A stretch of 64,000 nt of DNA from the NCBI GenBank assembly GCA_037976565.1, contig CP137675.1:18626446-18690445 (forward strand). Direction: 5' to 3'. A model generated the notes under the pieces. That model did no database searches. It was not told where the DNA came from and saw only the letters and a list, made by a program, of their open reading frames with translations. The stretch comes from Mesocentrotus franciscanus (lineage: Eukaryota; Echinodermata; Echinoidea; Camarodonta; Strongylocentrotidae). This document shows positions 12,882 through 22,675 of the stretch, one piece after another. Position 1 is the first letter of the stretch. Every line of letters starts with the position of its first letter. The position numbers were made by a program, and so were the translations under genes.

Positions 12882-13098
12882 ACATTATAATGAAATAATC
12901 ATATTCTTTCAACAGGATTGAATGCCCTAGAAGACTGATCAGTAAAAAATCTAAACTTACTTTTTAACGTTTCGACCAGCTTGTTCAATGATATAGCGAT
13001 TATCAGTAAAATAAATATAACGATGACCCTTAAAATCAGTGGTCCAATAACTGTTTTAGCTTCGTGTGTAAATAACACCAATGGGGAAAATATGTCCT

Positions 13099-13409
13099 GG
13101 GTGTGTTTCACAAAGATCTTAAGTTGAACTTATCTCTAAGTTGGACTTAACAATAATGGAAAGCCGTTAGCATCTATGAAAATATTTTGTAAAAGTTATT
13201 TTAATAAAAGGCATAAAATGTTGATTCAAATCATTCATATTTTCTATTATCAAGGAGATTTCATGTTCTTGATGTGGAATTTATAAACAGTCTAAAATAC
13301 TTGAATTTTCGCTTTTGAATATATTTTATTTTAAGGCTACAAATGGCTCTCCATAATGTTTAAGTCCAACTTAGAGTTAAGTTCGACTTAGGATCTTTGT
13401 GAAACACCC
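13099..13409. mobile_element. MITE with ~50-bp terminal inverted repeats, 311 bp
   Basis: The left end, GGGTGTGTTTCACAAAGATC and following, runs into AAGTTGAACTTATCTCTAAG. The right end is its inverse with few mismatches (GGATCTTTGTGAAACACCC). The arms are about 50 bp and the centre is AT-rich and non-coding. The flanking bases do not give a clean target duplication, so the superfamily is left open. Confidence 0.78.
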
Positions 13410-13719
13410 TCCCCCCTGTCCGATAGAGACTTTCTTGGCACCTCCTACTCCCATGGTGCTCTATCAACATCTTTTCTTCCGATCGTTTCTTTCATTGACG
13501 TATACGAAAGTACAACTTGACGCGTCGACTGTAAAAGGCTAGGTCAAAATGCCAAACAGGTTTTGAATAATGTGAACCAGTACATTTTTTTAGAATGGAT
13601 GAGTTCACAGAACGGAAGGTCTAACACATGTGGAGAATATGGCCTGAATATAATACCCAACTTTTTGGAAAATCTATTGTTTTTAGTGGACTGGCTGGCT
13701 TGATATTGGAAAATGGTGT

Positions 13720-13945
13720 ATGTAGAGGTGTAGTGGAGATCGACATCTCGTGACTGAAAACCACAAGGTGAGGGGTTCGAATTCCTGCCGCAGTACCATC
13801 GTCCATTGGCAAGACATAAATCCACATTTTCCACACTCGACCCTGGTGAAGGAAATGTGTACCTTGTAGGACTTTTTTCTTGTAAGCACTGATATGGTTG
13901 TCAAAGCTACAATATTATTGAGCCAAGGTAATCACACCTTAAGTC
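13720..13945 (+). mobile_element. SINE copy, diverged, tRNA-like head
   Basis: A box-A-like GTGTAGTGGAGA (about 13,729) and a box-B GGTTCGAATTCC (13,774-13,785) have tRNA spacing. They are followed by GTCCATTGGCAAGACATAAATCC, which parallels the post-head segment of the SINE-B copies at 1,515 and 61,981. No aminoacyl stem closes around it, so it is not a functional tRNA. Confidence 0.6.
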
Positions 13946-14108
13946 TTCTGGAAGCCTATAGAGATGATATATCATAATGTGATATACGCTTTATAAATAT
14001 GTAGTTTATTAAGATATCATTAAAGTTATCGCTTTATAGTTGGACCTGAAATGTAAATGACATATACAATGTTCTGACAATGCGTGGACTTTAAAGTTCA
14101 CCATGGAG

Positions 14109-14330
14109 TAATGCCCCTTGCACACGAGGTGTCATTTCCTGACGTAGCACTGTGTCAGCGACTGATGCAGTCTTTGACGCGCCATATGATGGTGATGTAA
14201 TGATTACAAGGTGAAACAGTGCACACACATAGTGTGCGGAACCACTGGGATATGGGCTAAGTATCTCACAAGCTTGATTGGCGCAGGTGATGACGCAGTT
14301 GTAATGGTGCCTCGTGTACAACGTGCATTA
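14109..14330. mobile_element. MITE family A, copy 2
   Basis: The ends are TAATGCCCCTTGCACACGAG and the inverse of CTCGTGTACAACGTGCATTA. Internal landmarks TCTTTGACGCGCCAT and CTTGATTGGCGCAGGT are in the orientation opposite to copies 1 and 4. Non-coding. Confidence 0.78.
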
Positions 14331-14451
14331 GGACCCATGCTGCAGGTTGATTACAGTAGCTTCATCTGGTAATTGCCGAGTATATCCCAACTACGGTAGA
14401 AGCGCCCTAGTTTTCAGACATATATGTATACAGTACATGACTTCATTATCT

Positions 14452-14820
14452 TAATGCCCGTCGTAAACGAAGCATCATTAGGGACTTTTAGATTTGCACG
14501 TCGACGTAGTGCACTGCAACGTGTACCATTCTTTCAAGGCACTGGCCCGTGCCCGGCAGTGCCTTAAATAGACTAAAAGTCCCTATTAGGGACTTTTAGA
14601 TTGTACACGACGAGAACGTGGACTACCACGGTGACATCCTTTTAAGGTAATGTGACGTCCTTTTAAGGCACTGCCGGGCACGGGCCAGTGCCTTGAAAAA
14701 ATGGCACACGTTGCAGTCCACTACGTCGACGTGCAAATCTAAAAGTCCCTATTTGCTGACGGAGGACTGCGTCACCGACTTTTAAGGTCTTTGACGTTCC
14801 TTGTGAGAGTGACAACCTTA
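14452..14820. mobile_element. MITE family A, copy 3, split by an inserted MITE
   Basis: The family-A left end TAATGCCCGTCGTAAACGAAG runs to GCATCATT at 14,479. It resumes after 14,750 as ATTTGCTGACGGAGGACTGCG. Uninterrupted copies at 14,133 and 58,528 read CATTTCCTGACG... and CTTTCCCTGACG... at this place, which confirms the interruption. The right end is diverged and its boundary is approximate. Confidence 0.7.
14480..14750. mobile_element. Palindromic MITE pair (AGGGACTTTTAGA ends) with ATT duplications
   Basis: Two units, 14,480-14,584 and 14,588-14,750, both begin AGGGACTTTTAGA and end in its inverse. The trinucleotide ATT precedes, separates and follows them (14,477-14,479; 14,585-14,587; 14,751-14,753). 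The internal part of unit 1 (about 75 bp, from TTTGCACGTCGACGTAGTG to GGCAGTGCCTTA) is nearly perfectly inverted in the 3' half of unit 2. The whole segment can therefore fold into a long cruciform. The 3-bp duplication suggests a PIF/Harbinger-like mobiliser, but that class is inferred. Confidence 0.8.
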
Positions 14821-14830
14821 CCGGCAACCT

Positions 14831-14998
14831 TATGCCCATTGCACATGGGTCGTCATTTTCATTGAGTTATTACCTGCGCTAATCAAGCCTTTTGTATTCA
14901 CTTTTGGACGATGCAACTCTGACATGGCGCGTCAAAGACCGAGCAAAAACACTGACGCACCCCTAGCTCAGCAAAATGACGCCTCGTGTGTATCATGT
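14831..14998. mobile_element. MITE family A, copy 4
   Basis: The left end TATGCCCATTGCACATGGG and right end AAATGACGCCTCGTGTG enclose ATTACCTGCGCTAATCAAGCC and CATGGCGCGTCAAAG. These are the landmarks of copy 1, in the same orientation. Non-coding, ends partly decayed. Confidence 0.72.
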
Positions 14999-17900
14999 AT
15001 GAGTAGTCTCCAGGCTGCAAACAATTATTTTGCACTAAAGACAGATTAAACACTCATACACTTATACTTTCTTCGGGGAAAGGAGAGCTTAATATTCATA
15101 AGTTTAACGATAAGTTAACTTCGACTATATTTACTGTCTTGTTCTTCTCGATGCTTCTCATAAATACGCTGTAACGTTTAATTAATAATTACGAGTAAGA
15201 ATTGAACTTAAACATAGTGATGGATAATTAGAATATTAGGGCATACAAAAGGTAGCTCATTAACATTATAAATCTATATCATGTTCATGTGAAGCAATTA
15301 GCACTTGTGCACTACTAAACAAATTAAACCAGTAGGACTATTCTAAGACAAAGCTACGGTGACAAAGACAAAAACTTAAAAAGCCATTATTTCTCTCAAC
15401 ACTTATATCAGGTTCAAAGCTTTCCATATCCTTCTCACCGGCAGTTACAAAGCACCTGAGTATCAGATTCTCACACAGACACACAGAGATCGCTAAATCG
15501 TTAGCCAAGAAAAGCCCTTTAGGCTGCATCTGAGGGCAGGTGTCGGAAGGTAACACAAAAAGGCTATAGTGGGACTGAGGGGGCTGATTATATCGCTGCT
15601 AGTGATCTAAAATTACCGAAACATTTAAGGGGGAGATGTACTGGGTTGAAAACCCTGGATTATTTGGGTTGAAGTTACCAGAGCAACAGAACGAACGTCA
15701 TATACGAGGGATGATCATTAATGGCAGTTTGTATTTTGAGAGTTGAACGTTAATTTGTCAAAAGGATATTCTAATTTTAATTGAAATGACTAGCACTTGA
15801 CAAATGAATAAGACTTCAACAATATTATTGTTTGTTTTGATAATTCCGAGTTTTCTGCACATTGACATATTGGAACTTTCGATATTTGATTGATGAATAT
15901 AAACAACACATGAATCATCCAGAAATAGACAAGATTATAAATAATTTGAACGATTCACATCCACAAACCGATTAAGAGGTCCGATACAGGCATCCACAAC
16001 CCCTGCGACGAAAGGAGGATGCAAAAAAAAGGAGTGGAAAAAAAACAAAAAAAACATGCATACATACAAACAAACAAAAGAGGAAACAGACAAATAACAA
16101 CAAGTAAAGCAAAAACAAAACAAAATAAAAAGGTGAAAACGGGGTATTATTTTAATGCGTTTGTTCATGTTACCCTCCCCCGAGGTCCAATCAGTGGAAT
16201 TGCCTAATGCCCGCATTCGTTTTCAGGGAAAAGACCCCTCTGTGAAAATTCTGGACTGTACTAGATTTATACTCGATCGTAAAGTCCTGAAACCTTCATA
16301 ACATTATAAATACCTTTTATATTTGAATGAAATAACAACAAATGAAATAGCTATTGATGAACGTAAATATATATATCACTCGCATACTTTAAAAAGGAAA
16401 GCAAGAATAAAGGTGGACTATAATAATGAAGAAACAATGCTTTGAGAAAGGAAGTAAACATTGCCATCTGGTTGTCATGGCAACAAGATATAAAGTCCAG
16501 GTAATGAGATATCTCACGTTGAACTTCTGCATGTCAATCGTCCGCTGATTATTTTGGTTTCGAAGGAAGTTCTCCAGTAATAAGCCGATTCTTGTTTGGT
16601 TCTTGTGGTCTCGATTTGGGTATAGTTACGCTGGATGATCGTGACGATATCAGAGAAACTCGATCTAGATCCAGTTTAAATCCATTTTCACATGAGAATA
16701 GAAACTTGGGCTGTATTATCGTATTATTCAGTTGAATGGCTGGAGTATATTTATACAGCGACGTATGATTCGTAAACAGCATCCTTATGGGGCAAAGAGA
16801 AAATGAAAGGGGTTGGTGAGCAGAGAAGGTGGAAAAGACTATCTGAAAATAAGAGAGGAATAAAATAGGGCAGAGGACGAGAGTTATGACGATGACAAAC
16901 GAAGGAGTTGTTTTATTTTGTTTTAATTTTAAATGATGTTTGATAAAATATAAAAAAAACATAGCAAAACAAAAAAAACAAACAAACGAACAAATAAATA
17001 AACAAACAAAAACGAACACAAGCAAAGAAAAAGCACACCGTAATTTAGCTTTTAACAAATGAGCCAAAGTCAATAAACAACTTCAACGGTATATCAATGA
17101 GTGGGTAGAAATATGAAACTTTCACTGTGATGGGGATGGATGCTGCCAAGGAAATGCTAAATGAAAAAAAAAACGTGAGTCATTTTCCCCTCCCACAAGA
17201 ACTAAAACAAAGGATAAAATCCACTTTGTTTTGATAATTCATTGACGTCATCAGCTTATTACATATGAAAACGATTTCATTTATATTCAAGTTTCATAAC
17301 ATAAACGAACTCTTGCTGGGAGGCATACATAGTTTCCCAGTGACTTCATCTACTTCCAGGTGTGCCTCATCTAACATTTTGCTCCAAATATGGAATATTT
17401 TTATCATGACATGCTGCGGTGTCAAAGATCAGTGTTGACTGTGTCTCGCCTGTCTATATTTCGACGCAACGGGGGCTATAACCACCGAGGACAAAATCCA
17501 ACTGAGAGGGTGACCTCTTCAACTAAAGTGAATGGATTTTCTTGTGACCATCGGGTCAAATCATTTGGGCATTTCACTTGCAACTTGTTATTGCGGTCAT
17601 TGTGGCAGGCAACTTTCATTATTCATTTATTAAATTAAGTGAGAAAATAATAAGTGAGAAAGAAATATGCCAAGGAGGGTAATTGCATGGGTTAAAATCA
17701 TTATTAGTGCAGAGCAGATCCGTTCAAATTGTTTGGTTTCAAATTGTTAAACAACAAATCTTTGCGTGAACTGTGAATGCGCAATAAATAAGGGCAATAT
17801 AATATCTGTATTAAACAAATGGAAACATGTGGAAAATGGAATGTGAGAGATGAAAATGAAGTGCATCAGTCCAGAGTGTGGACGATCAAATCATATCTAT

Positions 17901-18713
17901 GAAGACCACAGATTGCAAATATTTCGAAAAAATCGTAAACATCTACTGTGAGCTACAAGAAAACAAGGATAACGCCATTTGAAACATATAGCTATTTAAA
18001 AAAAATTGTTACCACGTACAATATGATACACAACTGGAACTGTCCGAAATAGGAGATTTTCTGGAAACATTTTTTGCTGCCGCAGAAATACTTCCAAGAC
18101 GGAAAGGCATAATAATCTACCAGCAGAGAGAACAGTCTTCCACGTTATCCAAACATTAAGAAAGTGTTATGTAATGGCTGTCAGAACCTTCAATTCTGTC
18201 TAAAAGTGTTCCACTGGAAACCCAAAATAAACAATCTCTTACAGTTTACAAATTTACAAATTCCTCAGAAATATAAAGCATTTTATGTTGATATGAATAA
18301 CTCAGAGCCATCCGAAGCTGGTGAACAGGATGAACTTCTGTACCTAGGAATAGAATAAGAAATATAATTCATAGACTTGTGAAACTTTGTTTCGTTCCTA
18401 AACATCGTCTTATGTTAACTTTAAAAGAAGAAGAAGAAATGAAGAAAAAAACTCACAACTTACCCAAGGACAAATGCCCCGACATAGGCTAACTAAATTA
18501 CTGTTTTGTTGTCTGGGAACAGTCAGTAAAGAAAGTTGTTAAGTTGTCCTGGAGTGATTTTCCGAGGGGAGGGGAGGTTATCTTGGAATCATTTTATTCA
18601 GATCAAGGAAATTTGTAAACTTATTTTAAGCTTATAGGTGAAAACGGTGTGAAAAGATGTTAGGACGCTAATATTATGTCCCAAGTTGGCGATGGTCGCC
18701 ATGAATGTGCTCT
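14999..18713. other. Intergenic DNA, no gene seen
   Basis: A-rich (CAAA)n-like tracts lie at about 16,021-16,135 and 16,955-17,030. They create long but meaningless ORFs on the minus strand, rich in Phe, Cys and Leu. A CRE octamer TGACGTCA is at 17,243-17,250. No protein family was recognised. Confidence 0.5.
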
Positions 18714-18721
18714 GTCAGGAC

Positions 18722-19005
18722 CAAGGGCGTAGCCAGGATTTTTAAAGGGAGGTGGCGGATCCAGGATTTTCCAATAGGGGGTAGTGAGAACCATTTTTTT
18801 TTTTTTTAAATTTGTTTGGCCCACGGAAATGTGAAAATCGCGCCGACCGTTATTTTTGCTCAGTGGGGGTGTAAGCTCTAAGTATAAAAAAGGGGTAGTG
18901 TGCACCAAAATTCTTTTGCCAAGGGGGGTGTTTGAACACCTAAAACATCAAATGTTTACCAGGGGGGTGTTTGAACACCCAAAACACCCCCTCGCTACGC
19001 CCTTG
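18722..19005. mobile_element. hAT-type MITE, 284 bp, with 8-bp target duplication
   Basis: The ends are CAAGGGCGTAGCCA and the inverse of TCGCTACGCCCTTG. Both flanks carry GTCAGGAC (18,714-18,721 and 19,006-19,013), a perfect 8-bp duplication typical of hAT insertions. The interior holds two copies of an AGGGGGGTGTTTGAACACC-like unit and a T-run. Non-coding. Confidence 0.88.
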
Positions 19006-19044
19006 GTCAGGACACATTTTGCGCCCCTCCTCCTCTTGGACGAA

Positions 19045-19207
19045 CTGGGGGGCGTTTCATGAAACAATTAGTCGGTGGTTTTCACCGACTAATATCATTT
19101 TCACCGACAATTTTATTGTCACCGACTATTTTCCAGGCCTCTGATTGGTCAAATTTAGTCGGCGCCGACAGTTGTCGGTGGACAAATGTTGATGAAATGC
19201 CCCCCAG
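19045..19207. mobile_element. Short MITE with CTGGGGGGCRTTTCAT ends
   Basis: The left end CTGGGGGGCGTTTCATGAA is inverted at the right end (ATGAAATGCCCCCCAG). The interior repeats GTCGGTG/CACCGAC several times in both orientations. GAA flanks both sides, which may be a 3-bp target duplication or chance. Confidence 0.7.
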
Positions 19208-19588
19208 GAATCCGCCCCTGCATTCGAGGGAAGTGTTTGTTTTCTTTGTGCACAGGTAAGATATACAGTGCATCCTAGATAATAAAAACGAAACCCGAAA
19301 ACAAATGGCAATTGTGAGAAAACTATGACCTGTATAATATTTTGATTTGTTGCTTTTCATTAAGTAGAAGTAATATACTTTCGAATGATACAATGATTGC
19401 ATTAATCCATACATGCTTCACCAAGCAACATTGTTTTTAAAATGGCATGTCAAAATCTATTTGCGCCAGATTTTAGTAACACAGTGAAAACAATTATTTT
19501 CGCATGCAAACATAACGTTAGGGAAAGGTAAGCGATTATGCATGATTTCTATTGTGTGATGATGTGCATTTCAATAAGCAGTTATTAA

Positions 19589-20109
19589 AGATACTATGTA
19601 CCTTTTGCAGCCAACATCAAATTCTGTAGAACTTTGCAGGAATTATGAATATGTCATGTATGTCCTATCTGTGAAATTTAAACGTTAGCAGTGTCCTAAT
19701 ATTCAAATTATGCAAGGAAACCCGTTTACTTGCTAGACTTCACTGTCAGACACTATTGAGTGACTGACTTGCCTTTGTTCTTCTTTGGTAATAACATACA
19801 TAAAATGAGCTGTATAGGGTACATGAGCATTTGTCTACATCAATAACCCACTTCTTGTAATGGCCAAAATTAAACTGATTGAATCTTTGCGCAGCACAAA
19901 ACGTACGACCATTCGGTACAATGGTCTGAAAATCAGACTATTACTTACTGACTTGGTAGCACTTAAGTCGATTCGACAACTAATAGTCGTTATTTTCCCA
20001 CTTAAAGACATTTTCAAGCCCCTTTTTTTAGGGAAGTTCTAAATTAGTATTATCTTTCAAATGCCGTTTGAATTTAACCTTTACATTTTTTGGCCTGCAA
20101 ATAGTACCT
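19589..20109. mobile_element. TTAA-flanked MITE, copy 1 (521 bp)
   Basis: It is flanked by TTAA at 19,585-19,588 and 20,110-20,113. Inverted ends start AGATACTATGTACC...TTTGCAG and end CTGCAAATAGTACCT. A second copy with high identity by eye is at 34,785-35,316, also flanked by TTAA. TTAA target choice is characteristic of piggyBac and Kolobok elements, and which of the two cannot be decided from a non-coding copy. A short ORF inside is not conserved as a protein. Confidence 0.88.
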
Positions 20110-20113
20110 TTAA

Positions 20114-22606
20114 TATAGGGGCGAATATCCATTTCTGGGATGAAAGGGGTGTACAACCTCAGGCTTTCCCAAAATCAATAAATATCCCTCGAGTAATTAA
20201 AGTACCATTTTATTGATTGAAAATGGTACCTATCCTGTCCTTTGTGCCCATTGGACCCCCCATTATCAAAATGTAAGGTACCCTTTAGTTAAAATTCTTG
20301 TGGAAATATCACCGTGATGTCTGCTTTGCCCTTTTAAAAAGTGGTAGTTCTGAAAAAATGCTTTTAAAAAATCGCTGTTTATAAGAATTGCAGACCATTT
20401 GAGTACAAAATATGTCCTCTTTACCTCACCATCGACACCACGTGATGATGGCCATAATCTTGCCCTCATTTTAAAAAGAAGCACATGAAAACTATATTCC
20501 CAATCGCTTTTTAAAGATTAGGTTTCCTTCAGGTCATGTTAGGTCATATTCGCGTGTGATACTAACGGTTTAAACCATCTTCACTATTTCACTCCAATCT
20601 GGCACGAATGAATTTTAACATGTCATTTGCAAACCAATGTTGTTCGGTGAAGCGTGTATGGATTAAAGTCGTCAATGTATCATTTGAAAGAATATCATAT
20701 TATCTACTTTAGGAAGAGCAAGGAATGATATTAATATAGCTCACATTTTGTTCACAATTTCCGTATGTTACGGGTTTCGGTTTTTCTGGGATGCACTGTA
20801 GAATCGATAGCTTACTCAATGTAAAACCAATGAAAAAACCATTCGAACTGAAACAAAAATCATTCAAATCACTATTCATTTTCTATCCGTCGGTATTCAC
20901 AAGGAATTCGTTAGCCTCATACCGGACGTAATGACGAATTTGTTAAGTCTTGATCTTGATATTTGTTGTGAGACGATAAATAAAAAACATAATGACTCTC
21001 GAAACCTAAAAACGGATATATTGTCCATGGCCTAGTTACCATTAAAGAAAATGCAAAATATGCGTGGGTGCTGTGGGTGCGTTTACGTCGCCTTCTCTTC
21101 AAATGTATTTACAGACGGACCTCAAATCGCAAAATCACTGCTAATACTATGATACTTTCAATTGTATTATTTGGTTTCTATGGCAATACCATGGTAAATG
21201 CATCTCGTATAGTACACAATATTAAAGTTTAGAATGTGGTTCCGTGACGTAACTGCCTTTAGAGGCAGAACATATCGATTGCAAACCAAGCCAGTATGTA
21301 GATAATATATGTGCATCGACAGAGAGAGATAATTCGTACAAAATTGTAAAACCTACCGAGACGAATACTGGATACGTGCTCATGAAAGTTACGTAATCGT
21401 TATTCATTTTTGCACCAACGGTACATTCTGTGATGCCATAGACCTAACACAAATGGTGTTACGCATGATTCTGACTATTGTATTGAACAGTGTTTTCTTT
21501 TCTTTTTGGTGTGTGTTGCTTTTCTAATTCACTATGTTTCACCTTGCTTTCATATATAATATAGTTTAACGACTAGCACATTGTTAAGATAGGAAAGGAG
21601 ATTAATTTTTAACTTAATGAAACATAAGAAAGTATTTATACTTCCATAAGTAAATAACTAAATTGAAAAAAATGTATATAACATAAATGACAACTGCAGT
21701 TAGCAAAAGTGAAAATATCATGTTTATCATATTTATAGTATGATATTTTATATTTTCTGTGGAAAAGAGGTGAGAAAATAAAATAAACATTGACTAACAT
21801 AATGTTATTAATGTTAAATCATGCTTAACCATTATAGTGTGGTTGACGTACACCAGGACACAGGGTGATGAATCATTCACATTCCACAAAATGTTGTGTT
21901 ATGGAAGAAGAAAAAAAGTGAACGGGCGTAGAGAGGAGTGACGATATACTTTGTGTGACAGAGTGAACTTTTGCATGGAGTTCTTCCCTTAAACTTGAAT
22001 ATGAAATAAGTAAAATCATCTAACTTTTTAGGACATTAACAAAGATGTGTCATATGCCAAGTTCAATTATTAACATAATAGCATGATTTCATTTCAGTGC
22101 AAGATAACCAATCAAAGGGTTAATTATATATTATATTCTGTATTAATCAACAATTTTGCTGATTGAAAAATAAAAACATGATGTTTGCACTGTTTTGAGG
22201 ATATCCCCAGATGGTTTGAGAGCCTTACCAATAAATGTGCATCGTGTGTTTAATAAGCGATGCTTTTACCTTCTGAGAACAAATACAGTGTGAATAATCA
22301 ATGCAGTACAGAAGAAAAGGTAATATCCCTTTTTGTATACGTATAAACCATATTAGTCTAAACCCACAAGTAGAGTACAGACTCCGGAAAGGAGTCGGAT
22401 ATAGGAAGTGGGTAGACGATAACAATGACACCGCGTTATCATTAACCTAGCCATTTTTTCTTCTAAAGCTGTCATTTGAATATGACGTAAGCCTATTGAT
22501 AGAACGTCAGTAGATATTACAGAGAAATAAGCTTATTTAACAACACTTTCGTTCAGGGCTAATGCACAGACGAGAAAAGTGTGCGATGGAGTGCAGACAC
22601 AACTAG
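20114..22606. other. Intergenic DNA upstream of the receptor gene
   Basis: No coding sequence was recognised. A CRE-like half site TGACGTAA lies at about 22,482. A pyrimidine-rich run ending in CAG at about 22,555 could be a 3' splice site for an unseen 5'-UTR exon, but this is weak. Confidence 0.45.
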
Positions 22607-22612
22607 TATAAG
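22607..22612 (+). promoter_or_regulatory. Possible TATA element of the Ig receptor gene
   Basis: TATAAG lies 69 bp upstream of the receptor's ATG. A start site about 30 bp further on would give a 5'-UTR of roughly 35-40 bp. The motif is not a perfect TATA box and could be chance in AT-rich DNA. Confidence 0.3.
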
Positions 22613-22675
22613 CCTTGAAGCAGCAGATCCACTCTAACATTTTAGTCGTTCATTTTAATAACTTTACGAGTTAGT

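Noticed and set aside
16549..17073. 174-residue Phe/Cys/Leu-rich minus-strand ORF
   Set aside because: Its hydrophobic part comes from an A-rich CAAA-type tract; the remainder has no family resemblance.
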